Positions 55,917 to 64,000 of a stretch of DNA of 64,000 bases are shown here, in pieces. Location of the stretch: contig NZ_CP136600.1 of the NCBI RefSeq assembly GCF_032911225.1, positions 2,542,001 through 2,606,000 of the forward strand, given 5' to 3'. Numbering within the stretch: the first letter of the stretch is position 1; each line of letters starts with the position of its first letter. A program made the position numbers and the translations under genes. The DNA comes from Thalassotalea fonticola (lineage in GTDB: Bacteria > Pseudomonadota > Gammaproteobacteria > Enterobacterales > Alteromonadaceae). The notes beneath the pieces were generated by a model. It saw only the letters and a list, made by a program, of their open reading frames with translations, was not told where the DNA came from and made no database searches.

Positions 55917-55952
55917 TTCACGTTATAAATCACTTGATAGAAGGAAGCTTTA

Positions 55953-56972
55953 ATGAAACAAATAACTTTAATTTTATCTGCAATACTGTTACTAATTTCA
56001 TGCGCTAGCCAAGATACAACTTCGACTTTGGCACCTGTTGATAAAGAAGAGTTTCAGGAGCCAGTAGCCAATACAGACAAGTTTCAGCCGCCTTTAATTG
56101 ATAATGATTTACTGCGATTTGCAATTATTGGCGATCTGACCGGCGGCGAACGCCCCGGCGTATTTAATGTTGGTGCTGAAGGGATTTATGCAATGAAGCC
56201 AGATTTCATTATGAGTGTTGGCGATTTAATCGAAGGCGGCACTGAAGATATTGCTCAAATGGATAAGGAGTGGTTAGCGTTCAATAAAAATTTAAATAAT
56301 AGAGACATTGCATTTTATCCAACCGTAGGTAATCACGACATTTCAAACACTATTATGCGCAAATGGTACGAAGAAACGGTTGGACCTCGTTACTATCATT
56401 TCATTTATAAAGATGCATTGTTTTTAGTATTAGACAGCGAAGATTTTACCGATAAATTTTTTGATGTGTTAAAAACCAAACGTAATGATGCAATAAAAGT
56501 GTATAAGAAAGATCCTAGGGATTTCGCTTACACTGAATATGCACAAATGGATCAACGTAAATACGGTGAGATCAGTCAGGCGCAAGTTGATTACTTCAGC
56601 AAAGTAATTAACGACAATAAAGATGTGCGCTGGACTTTCTTATTTATGCACAAACCAGTTTGGCAAGATGTTAAAGAACAAAACTTTAAACAACTTGAAC
56701 AGGCACTGTCTGCTAATAACTACACTGTTTTTAATGGTCACGTACATTCCTATCAATATACTAAGCGTTTAGGCCAAGATTACATTCAAATTGCGACGAC
56801 AGGTGGTGAGATAAATTCCAGGTTAGGTATTAACATGGATCATATTATGTGGGTTGGCTTAAAAAGTGATACACCAAGTTACTTAAATATAAAACTTAAC
56901 GGTATGCTTGATAAAACTGGCCAAACGCCAGCTGGCGGCGATAAACTTTGTTTAGAAGCTGAAGGCTGTTAG
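55953..56972 (+). CDS. Metallophosphoesterase lipoprotein
   Basis: 339 residues. Lipobox L-I-S-C (Cys 17). The calcineurin-like motifs are in order: GDLTGG, SVGDLIEGG, VGNHD, MHKPVW and NGHVHSYQ, giving the two-metal site. It has AAGGA-type ribosome binding and is 36 bases after the DUF2955 gene, so it is probably the last gene of the five-gene set. Periplasmic phosphoesterase; substrate unknown. Confidence 0.88.
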   Translation: MKQITLILSAILLLISCASQDTTSTLAPVDKEEFQEPVANTDKFQPPLIDNDLLRFAIIGDLTGGERPGVFNVGAEGIYAMKPDFIMSVGDLIEGGTEDIAQMDKEWLAFNKNLNNRDIAFYPTVGNHDISNTIMRKWYEETVGPRYYHFIYKDALFLVLDSEDFTDKFFDVLKTKRNDAIKVYKKDPRDFAYTEYAQMDQRKYGEISQAQVDYFSKVINDNKDVRWTFLFMHKPVWQDVKEQNFKQLEQALSANNYTVFNGHVHSYQYTKRLGQDYIQIATTGGEINSRLGINMDHIMWVGLKSDTPSYLNIKLNGMLDKTGQTPAGGDKLCLEAEGC

Positions 56973-57140
56973 TCGTTTGCCAATTCATTCAAATTGGAGC
57001 CGGCTTTGGGCTATATTATCTTTGTCGCCCACTGCACCCACGATTTAAATAAGCCTCCAAAGTAGCTCCTGACAACGGCGATGTAAATCGTTAATAATTC
57101 CAACCATGTAAACTTTTAATACTGTTATTTTTGAACAAAT

Positions 57141-57166
57141 AAAAAACCAGCCGAAACTGGTTTTTT
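57141..57166. terminator. Bidirectional terminator
   Basis: AAAAAACCAG (57141-57150) pairs with CTGGTTTTTT (57157-57166) and serves the converging phosphoesterase and giant-protein genes. Confidence 0.88.
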
Positions 57167-57188
57167 AGTGTGGGCATTTATTTCGATA

Positions 57189-60100
57189 TCAATTAGCAAT
57201 AAAACTTAAATCATCGATATAAGCTTTATCATCGCCAACTGATATACTGTCATTTTTGCTATAAACAAACTTTATCTTATGGGCCCCTTCAGTAATATCA
57301 AATGAATATTGCTGCCATGTTTCGGTTACTGAGTCTACAACCAGCACATCATTCAAATATACAAACAAATTATCACAACAATTTTCAGAATCAACTTTTG
57401 CCATAAAACTAAACGTGCCGCTAACAAAGCTTTCTTCAAATTCGATAACACTCTGCAAAGAATCACTGATGGTACCCGAGGCTAATACCCAATCTCCTAT
57501 GCCAACTTCGCCCTCTAAATAAGAAATCACATTCCAATTCGCATCACTGTCATCAGGGTGAATGAATGCCTCAGGGATAGCAGCTAAATCAAATGACTCA
57601 GAATAAGATGATAACGGGTTATGGTTTATCGACACAAATTCTATATTATCGATATACGCGCTATCAGTACCTCTACTGACACTGCCATCTTTTTCATATC
57701 TGAATTTGATTACATGTTGGCCAGAATCCAGCTGCAGCTCATATGTTTGTGTTTCAGCATTCACAGTTGCTAGCTGGCGAACATCATCAACATAAACCTC
57801 TAAACTGTCACAACAGCTTTCAGAGCTAACGCTTGCATCAAAAGAAAACGTCCCCTGTGCAAATAACCCTTCAATTTGTATAATGCTTTGCTCTCTATCG
57901 TCGATATCTCCAGAGCGCAAAACTCCCTCCTCTATAAACCATTGTGCATTTGAGGAGGCCGTTGTTTGCCATACTGTTGATATATCTCCAGAATCAAAGT
58001 TATCAGCAAAATAGTCTATCGCATCAGGAACCGAGTCAGCGTCATTAGGATCGGTGTTATATAATACCAGCTCACTATTATCGGCAAAACCATCATCATC
58101 GCTGTCGGTATCTAATGGGTCAGTAAAATGGTTGTTTACTTCATCACCATCAGATAATTGATCACCATCACTGTCAATCTTCAAAGGGTTTGTGCCGTAG
58201 GTAGTGATTTCGTCAAAGTCACTTAATAAATCTGCATCGGTATCACTATTGTTAGCCGCAGTTTTTTCTGTATACTCGGCTAAATTTGTTAAGCCGTCGC
58301 TGTCCAAATCCAATTGCGCATCTGAGCTATCGGCATCAGATAGACCATATTTGTTTTCCCACCAAAGTGGCATACCATCAAGATCGTCGTCAATTAGTGG
58401 TGCTACGGATATACGATCCAGGCTATTGTCTCCTTGTACTAAAGCAATAGTATCACTGTCAAAATCAGCTTTTAATACTCTTTCATAGGAATCTGTAATT
58501 AGTACTTCGTTTCTAGCATTCAATTCAATATTTTTAAACGAGCCCGCACTCATCGAATTTTCAATATAAAAGTTATTTATGTCTAAAGTACCTATTTGAA
58601 CACCATTGCTATCGAGTTTACGTAATTGCCGCTGGCTGCTCCCGACATAAATATTTCCTGCACTATCAACATCAAAAAGTGATACAGCGCCGACAGCGAT
58701 TGTACGTTCTAAGGTCATTGTTTCAGGAGCATAAACATTTATCTGACTGCCAATCAATGCGTAAAGTTTATTATTTTCGCCAACCGCTAAGTCCTGGTAA
58801 CTGCCGCCAGAATAATGGTTATATTGTTCAGTATTTAAGTTAAAGCGTATGATCCCCCGACCATTGGTACTATCATTTAAAGAATCGATTAAGAAAATAT
58901 AATCGCCAATTGTTTCGATACCATCAAAAATTCCATTCCCCCCCCAGTTAGGCAACGAGTAATGCTGCCATAAATGATACTCTGGAGTATAAATAGAAAG
59001 GTTCGAGTTACTGTAGTTATTAAATACAGCTACCTTGCCATTAGACAACACAGAAACACCGCGAGTGTCGTGTTGGAAGTCTGTTATTGGTGCTTCTTTT
59101 ATCAGGTTATCATCATAGTCGTAAAATCTTAGCTTACTACCAAATGTGCCAACGTAATTAACTTCATCCTCAATAGTATTAGATAATGCTGAAAATTGAA
59201 TATTATCTATTCGGCCCCCACAGCTTTCATCAATTTCGAACCTTATTGTATGTCGCCCTCTTGGGATTAACACCTCGACATTTTGCCAGCCGTAGCTTAA
59301 ATATGCCGAATTTTCATATACACCATCTATATAAAGGTAATAGCGGAATGAACTGTTGCAATTAGCATTAATATCAAAAGACATTAAGTTACCATGGAAA
59401 AAGTCGCTGTATTCGATGGCAGCATCATTAGATGAAAACAAGCTGTATTCACCATGCGATGCCGATAAATTATCTACAGCCCAGCTACTCGGCATAGTTT
59501 GATCGATAACCCAATTATCAGTAAGAACACCATCTTCAAACGAAATATCCATCGAGGTAACTATGTCAGGTAACGACGTTTCATCCCAAGGATCTGTGCC
59601 TTCGATATATTCCTCAACGTTCAAGATGCCATCAGCATCGCTATCTGTCATGCCATCGGCAGGATTTAATAGATCGAATCCCTGAGTTACTTCCCAGCCA
59701 TCATCCATACCATCGTCATCTGAATCTGCATTTTTCGGATTAGATAGATAAGTGAGATGCTCATCATAGTCAGAAAGCTGATCGCCATCAGTATCAGTAT
59801 TGGTTGGCGTTGTGCCTAAATTAAATTCTTCTAGATTAGACAGTCCGTCACTGTCAGCATCTAACTCCGCATCTGCTGCCGAGTCTTTATCAAAACCAAA
59901 CCTGTCTTCCCACCAATCATCCATTCCATCTTCATCACTGTCATTGCCATAATTAATCGCAATTAACTGACCAGTTGATTTGGCAATGTATAACGCACCT
60001 TCAAGCGATAATGAAATATGTCCAAAGGCAGGATAAGACCATACTTGCTGGTGAGTTGTAATATCGACTGCATAGGTATTGGTACCATCACCAATGAATA

Positions 60101-63100
60101 ACACATTATTGGTTAATGCCAGATTACCCGATAGTGAATTATTGTTTAGAGGCTGCCATGTCCATAGTTGCTCACCGCTAAATTGATCATATACAGTTAA
60201 AGAACCATTCTTAATAGCGTAAACTTTGCCTAGGCCAACAGCAGGCTCTCCGGTAAATCGATTACTACTCAATCCTTCTTCATTGTGCTGCCATTTAATG
60301 TTGTCATTTGCTAAATCAAATGCCACTAAGCTGTAATCAGCTATCGCAAATGCATCGTTTTGACCGCCTAATACAGGGGTTAAACATCGCCAACTACTAT
60401 CACCAAACACCGAAACTTGTTCACCTGTTTCTTTATCTGCTTTAGTAAAGCCGGTTGAAAAATAATAGAAATATTCATCATCGACAGCTGGCGTCCAATT
60501 GCCGCATTGCGCTAAATCAGTAAACCATAGCTCTTCACCATTAATCGCGTTATATTTATAACTGCCGCCATATCTTCCACCGCCAGTATATACTTCTTGC
60601 TCATAAACAGTGGGTGCTTTATATCTGGTAGACTGATTGCCATAACTTACCTTGTAGTTCAATTCACCATTATTTGTATCAAATGAATATAAGTAAGAAT
60701 CACCACTGGTTCCGGTTTGCAAATACACAGAGCCATTATCAACGGTTGGTGCATTAACAAATCCAGCATCAGTAAATGCTTTATGCCATAAAACCGAACC
60801 ATCGACTGCATCTAACGCATAAACAGCTTCGTCGTCATACCAAGTGTAATTAGTGGCAAATACCTGACCGTTAATCGCTGTTACCGGATTAAAGTTATCA
60901 AAGCCTGCAGGCATTGAAATTGACCATCGAACCGCTAAGTTATCAGAATTTATTGTCAGCGCTGTAAAACCATTATGTGCAGCATTGCCTTGATGTCCAC
61001 TCCATGGTTGTGCAACAGGAATAGAATTGATATCTGTCGGGTCTGACTGCAAGAAAAATTCGGTTAAGTTATCAAAGCTATCATTATCAAAGTCGGTAGT
61101 AGCATCAGTTGCAAGAAGTGGATTAAAAGCAAAGTTTATTTCCCAACCGTCAGGTAACTTATCCGCATCAGTATCTCGATTAGTCGGATCAGTTAAATAC
61201 GTGTGAACTTCTTCACCATCACTTAAGCCATCATTATCGGTATCCGCTTTATTGATATTTGAACCGGCTGTAAATTCGCCAATATTATCCAAGCCATCAC
61301 TGTCCGCATCTAATTGTGCATCATCAACATTAGGGTTAAGTTGGTTATCAACTTCAAAATTATCTGCTAACCCATCGTTATCAGAATCACTATTGAGCGG
61401 GTTAGATAAATAGACATTCACTTCCTGCTCATCAGTTAAACCATCACTATCGGAATCCGAATTTAATGGTTGAGTGAAGTACGTATTCACTTCTTCGCCA
61501 TCATTTAATCCATCATCATCAGAATCTGCATCTAATGGCTGTGTGCCGTAAGTGTTAACTTCATCACCATCATTGATACCATCATTATCGGAATCACTAT
61601 TTTGCGGATCTGTTAACAAATTAAATTCTTGTAAATTTGTTAAACCATCATTGTCGGAGTCTAATGGCGCGTCAGAGCTGTCATTATCATTTAATTGATT
61701 GAGCTCTTCCCACCAGCCAGGTAATGTATCGAGATCATGATCGGCAATCACTTTTTTGGTAAAGCTTAACCCTGAACCAGTTTTTGAAATGATTATGGCA
61801 TCATCGTTATGCTGTACTATTTTAAGAGGCGTGCCATTAATCGTGACACTCCCCATCAAGGTGTATTCACTACTATGCCAAAATTTTAACTGGGTGGCGT
61901 TAAGGCTATCTTCAATCGTTAAAATAACGTTACTCATCCATTGCACATCAACACCAGCAATATTTAAATCACCTACTAAGGAGAGATCATTGGCGTCATA
62001 AATACTGCCACTTCCTAAGATTATGTGGCGACGATCGTGTGATACTCGTACTGGGTGTCGTATACCAGTACTGCTGTGGTAAGGTGAATCACCTTCGGCA
62101 CCAATAGTTCCGATCACCTGATTAATTTCTTCATAGTGAAGATCATTTGGTGATGTGCCATCTCGAAGGAAATAAACTTTCGAGGTATGGCTATTCCACG
62201 CATAGGTTTGCGAACGTCTATTCCAATCTTCCTGATCGGTTAACTGGCCATTGCGATCAAAAATATAATGGGTATTCCAGGCACCACTGCCATCCTGAGC
62301 TAGAACAAAGTTACCTACAGATGCCAAGCCGCCAACTGGCATAGCGGTATTAGCAAAATCTACTTCAGCGCTTAAATCAGCTAATGCTACATAGCTAATT
62401 TTGCCATTGCCATAACCTAAATAAATGCGTTGGTGCGAACTTGAAAATGCCATATGAGTCGGTGCTAAAGAATGTACCGCTGTCGACTGCCCGACAAAAA
62501 TAGGGTTTCCATAGCGCTGTGAGTCACTTAGCCAGCGATAAATTTTATTATTTGCCTGACTTAGCAAATAAATATCACCACTATCATCTGCAACAATCAC
62601 ATCCGGAACGAAATTAGGAACGGTTGCGCCGTAGTCACAAACGCCATCAATACCATGAGAATCTAACCAACAAGCACTGTCGGTTGGAAAAGCATCAATT
62701 GTTAAATTAGAGCTACTATCTAATTGTGATTTACCTTCGTTCCATGCATCTGGGTAACCGTCATTGTCACTGTCAACGGAGGCAGCTATGTCTTGCGGGA
62801 ACGCATCTTCGAGGTTAGAAACTCCATCTTCGTCACTGTCACTGCTTGGTATATACGAATACACCTTTAATTTAGCTGCTTGTTTAAGCACTATTGACGC
62901 GTTATCACCATCAGCAATAACTTCTTGTACTATACCTTCTATGCGTACTGTTTCAACAACTCTAAACTCAGAATCGCGTCGATATAGGGTTGTTGTACTA
63001 CCACTAATATGTAATGTAACAAGTGAATTATCGACTTGCCAAAAAGCAAAATCGAAGCCGGTATTTATCGAGCCAAACCAACTTAAACCGTCCGCATTAT

Positions 63101-64000
63101 ATATATCGCCACTGCCCAAAAGAACAAGACTGTCATCATATGAGATACTGATCGGTCCAGTAATACTGTAAGCTCCATGATAAGGGGAGTCATCTGAGCG
63201 CACAAAACTGCCATCACTATTGATCTGAGTAGAAATAATATCATTCGGTGATATTCCGTCTCTAAAATGATAAAGCCTTGATAATGAATTATTCCACTGG
63301 GTATAGATAGAAGTATCATAATAATCTTGCGATTGAGCGATTATGTCACCGTAAGTATTAATGCTTTTATAGACACCGTAGGAATAGCCATTACATTCTC
63401 GGGCAACAAGGTACGTACCTGCGTCAATTAATGAACTTACGCAGTTATCAAGCTGCGCATGATGATTTAGGGTAAATTCATCATTCAGGTATTTTATCTC
63501 GCCGCTGGCATAGCCAACATATAAGCGTTGATGAGCTTCAGAGTACTCAATATCAGTAACGCCAGCGGTGCTTGTCACTGATTCGAATGATTGACTTTCA
63601 ATATTAAAATTCAATAAAAGCGCAGAGCTGTCAGTATAAAAATAGATGTTCCCGGCGTCAGAATAGCTAATATGATTTAGCTGCTGAGCAGCTAACCAAG
63701 TTAAATAACACGCAGTACCATTGCCGTCAGATTCGGCACTACAACTAGCATCGGTTTGATAAAAATCGGCATTATCACCAACGCCATCCATATCGGTATC
63801 AGCAGACTCTGCGCCATCTAACGGAAATACATCACTTTCGTCTAACACACCGTCGTTATCATCGTCACCATCAATGTTATTGCCAAGACCGTCTAAATCT
63901 GTATCGATTGACTCAGTGCTATCTAACGGAAATGTATCATCTTCGTCTAACACACCGTCGTTATCATCGTCATCATCAACGTTATTAACTAGACCATCAT
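57189..64000 (-). CDS. Giant multidomain TSP3-repeat / beta-propeller / jelly-roll protein, N-terminus outside window
   Basis: At least 2270 residues; the frame is open to base 64000 and the GTG near 63953 is internal. From the visible N-terminal side: thrombospondin type 3 repeats (DxDxDG), two homologous propellers (about residues 65-370 and 445-715), further TSP3 repeats (to about 980), a PQQ-like propeller with LDAVDGSVLW-type blades (about 1000-1310), TSP3, a jelly-roll (about 1460-1580), another propeller (about 1590-1830), TSP3, and two homologous C-terminal jelly-rolls each with a SE(S/N)CCD motif. It ends without a recognisable sorting tail. Likely a surface or secreted calcium-dependent adhesin or glycan-binding protein. 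Confidence 0.9.
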   Translation of the reverse strand, partial: DGLVNNVDDDDDNDGVLDEDDTFPLDSTESIDTDLDGLGNNIDGDDDNDGVLDESDVFPLDGAESADTDMDGVGDNADFYQTDASCSAESDGNGTACYLTWLAAQQLNHISYSDAGNIYFYTDSSALLLNFNIESQSFESVTSTAGVTDIEYSEAHQRLYVGYASGEIKYLNDEFTLNHHAQLDNCVSSLIDAGTYLVARECNGYSYGVYKSINTYGDIIAQSQDYYDTSIYTQWNNSLSRLYHFRDGISPNDIISTQINSDGSFVRSDDSPYHGAYSITGPISISYDDSLVLLGSGDIYNADGLSWFGSINTGFDFAFWQVDNSLVTLHISGSTTTLYRRDSEFRVVETVRIEGIVQEVIADGDNASIVLKQAAKLKVYSYIPSSDSDEDGVSNLEDAFPQDIAASVDSDNDGYPDAWNEGKSQLDSSSNLTIDAFPTDSACWLDSHGIDGVCDYGATVPNFVPDVIVADDSGDIYLLSQANNKIYRWLSDSQRYGNPIFVGQSTAVHSLAPTHMAFSSSHQRIYLGYGNGKISYVALADLSAEVDFANTAMPVGGLASVGNFVLAQDGSGAWNTHYIFDRNGQLTDQEDWNRRSQTYAWNSHTSKVYFLRDGTSPNDLHYEEINQVIGTIGAEGDSPYHSSTGIRHPVRVSHDRRHIILGSGSIYDANDLSLVGDLNIAGVDVQWMSNVILTIEDSLNATQLKFWHSSEYTLMGSVTINGTPLKIVQHNDDAIIISKTGSGLSFTKKVIADHDLDTLPGWWEELNQLNDNDSSDAPLDSDNDGLTNLQEFNLLTDPQNSDSDNDGINDGDEVNTYGTQPLDADSDDDGLNDGEEVNTYFTQPLNSDSDSDGLTDEQEVNVYLSNPLNSDSDNDGLADNFEVDNQLNPNVDDAQLDADSDGLDNIGEFTAGSNINKADTDNDGLSDGEEVHTYLTDPTNRDTDADKLPDGWEINFAFNPLLATDATTDFDNDSFDNLTEFFLQSDPTDINSIPVAQPWSGHQGNAAHNGFTALTINSDNLAVRWSISMPAGFDNFNPVTAINGQVFATNYTWYDDEAVYALDAVDGSVLWHKAFTDAGFVNAPTVDNGSVYLQTGTSGDSYLYSFDTNNGELNYKVSYGNQSTRYKAPTVYEQEVYTGGGRYGGSYKYNAINGEELWFTDLAQCGNWTPAVDDEYFYYFSTGFTKADKETGEQVSVFGDSSWRCLTPVLGGQNDAFAIADYSLVAFDLANDNIKWQHNEEGLSSNRFTGEPAVGLGKVYAIKNGSLTVYDQFSGEQLWTWQPLNNNSLSGNLALTNNVLFIGDGTNTYAVDITTHQQVWSYPAFGHISLSLEGALYIAKSTGQLIAINYGNDSDEDGMDDWWEDRFGFDKDSAADAELDADSDGLSNLEEFNLGTTPTNTDTDGDQLSDYDEHLTYLSNPKNADSDDDGMDDGWEVTQGFDLLNPADGMTDSDADGILNVEEYIEGTDPWDETSLPDIVTSMDISFEDGVLTDNWVIDQTMPSSWAVDNLSASHGEYSLFSSNDAAIEYSDFFHGNLMSFDINANCNSSFRYYLYIDGVYENSAYLSYGWQNVEVLIPRGRHTIRFEIDESCGGRIDNIQFSALSNTIEDEVNYVGTFGSKLRFYDYDDNLIKEAPITDFQHDTRGVSVLSNGKVAVFNNYSNSNLSIYTPEYHLWQHYSLPNWGGNGIFDGIETIGDYIFLIDSLNDSTNGRGIIRFNLNTEQYNHYSGGSYQDLAVGENNKLYALIGSQINVYAPETMTLERTIAVGAVSLFDVDSAGNIYVGSSQRQLRKLDSNGVQIGTLDINNFYIENSMSAGSFKNIELNARNEVLITDSYERVLKADFDSDTIALVQGDNSLDRISVAPLIDDDLDGMPLWWENKYGLSDADSSDAQLDLDSDGLTNLAEYTEKTAANNSDTDADLLSDFDEITTYGTNPLKIDSDGDQLSDGDEVNNHFTDPLDTDSDDDGFADNSELVLYNTDPNDADSVPDAIDYFADNFDSGDISTVWQTTASSNAQWFIEEGVLRSGDIDDREQSIIQIEGLFAQGTFSFDASVSSESCCDSLEVYVDDVRQLATVNAETQTYELQLDSGQHVIKFRYEKDGSVSRGTDSAYIDNIEFVSINHNPLSSYSESFDLAAIPEAFIHPDDSDANWNVISYLEGEVGIGDWVLASGTISDSLQSVIEFEESFVSGTFSFMAKVDSENCCDNLFVYLNDVLVVDSVTETWQQYSFDITEGAHKIKFVYSKNDSISVGDDKAYIDDLSFIAN
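63841..64000. repeat. 105-bp coding tandem repeat in the giant-protein gene
   Basis: TCTAACACACCGTCGTTATC recurs at 63841 and 63946, a 105-base period that encodes a 35-residue TSP3 unit (LDEDD/SD..FPLD.). More copies probably lie beyond the window. Confidence 0.75.

Noticed and set aside
57189..63953. Complete giant gene starting at a GTG near 63953
   Set aside because: The frame stays open with the same 35-residue repeat to the window edge, so the GTG is an internal Val codon.

Overview
This window looks like chromosome of a marine, AT-rich gammaproteobacterium of the Alteromonadales, most likely Colwelliaceae (Colwellia or Thalassotalea type). Supporting signs are a proteobacterial housekeeping set (AcnB with a YacL-family neighbour, GlnK-AmtB under an NtrC/sigma-54 type promoter, a DUF3010 protein), many outer-membrane and lipoprotein genes, short palindromic intergenic repeats, and generally low GC. 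The genus is an inference from gene content. I saw no rRNA, tRNA, CRISPR array, phage or transposase gene.

Layout. 1-5.9 kb: a truncated lipoprotein, a DUF3010 protein, a DUF885 metallopeptidase-like lipoprotein, a ThrE-type exporter and an NRDE/TANGO2 protein. 5.9-9.8 kb: a small catabolic set (SDR dehydrogenase, amidohydrolase-2 lactonase-like protein, mandelate racemase/enolase dehydratase, class II aldolase) that fits non-phosphorylative sugar or sugar-acid breakdown. 9.9-20.4 kb: an L,D-transpeptidase beside a Braun-type lipoprotein, an Lrp-type regulator divergent from putA with three 79-bp repeats between them, a TlpA-like thioredoxin, a 2-oxoglutarate/Fe(II) oxygenase, and glnK-amtB.

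20.4-41.5 kb is the most unusual part, an accessory catabolic island. It holds a CE2-like esterase, a double-cupin protein, an SDR, a catalytically intact histidinol-dehydrogenase homologue outside any his operon, a TTG-started LacI-family regulator, an alpha/beta hydrolase, an HpcH/HpaI aldolase, five intact NTF2/SnoaL-like proteins (three with clear internal duplication) plus a sixth broken by a nonsense codon, a sodium:solute symporter, an amidohydrolase, a TonB-dependent receptor and an MFS transporter. A palindrome with a central CpG, consensus TGACTTCGAAGTCA, occurs in the promoter regions of these transcription units and is the likely operator of the island's own LacI-type regulator. 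I read the island as one regulon: the TonB receptor takes an unknown substrate across the outer membrane, the symporter or MFS protein takes it across the inner membrane, and a lyase/isomerase/dehydrogenase/aldolase set breaks it down. The substrate cannot be named from sequence alone.

41.7-57 kb returns to general functions: a small secreted protein, an alpha/beta hydrolase coupled to an RND efflux pump and its adaptor, yacL, a TonB-like membrane-anchored protein, acnB, and a five-gene membrane set (K+ channel-like, AI-2E family, HlyD adaptor, DUF2955, metallophosphoesterase lipoprotein). 57.2-64 kb is the 3' part of a gene for a giant multidomain protein of thrombospondin type 3 calcium-binding repeats, beta-propellers and jelly-roll domains. 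It runs off the right edge of the window.
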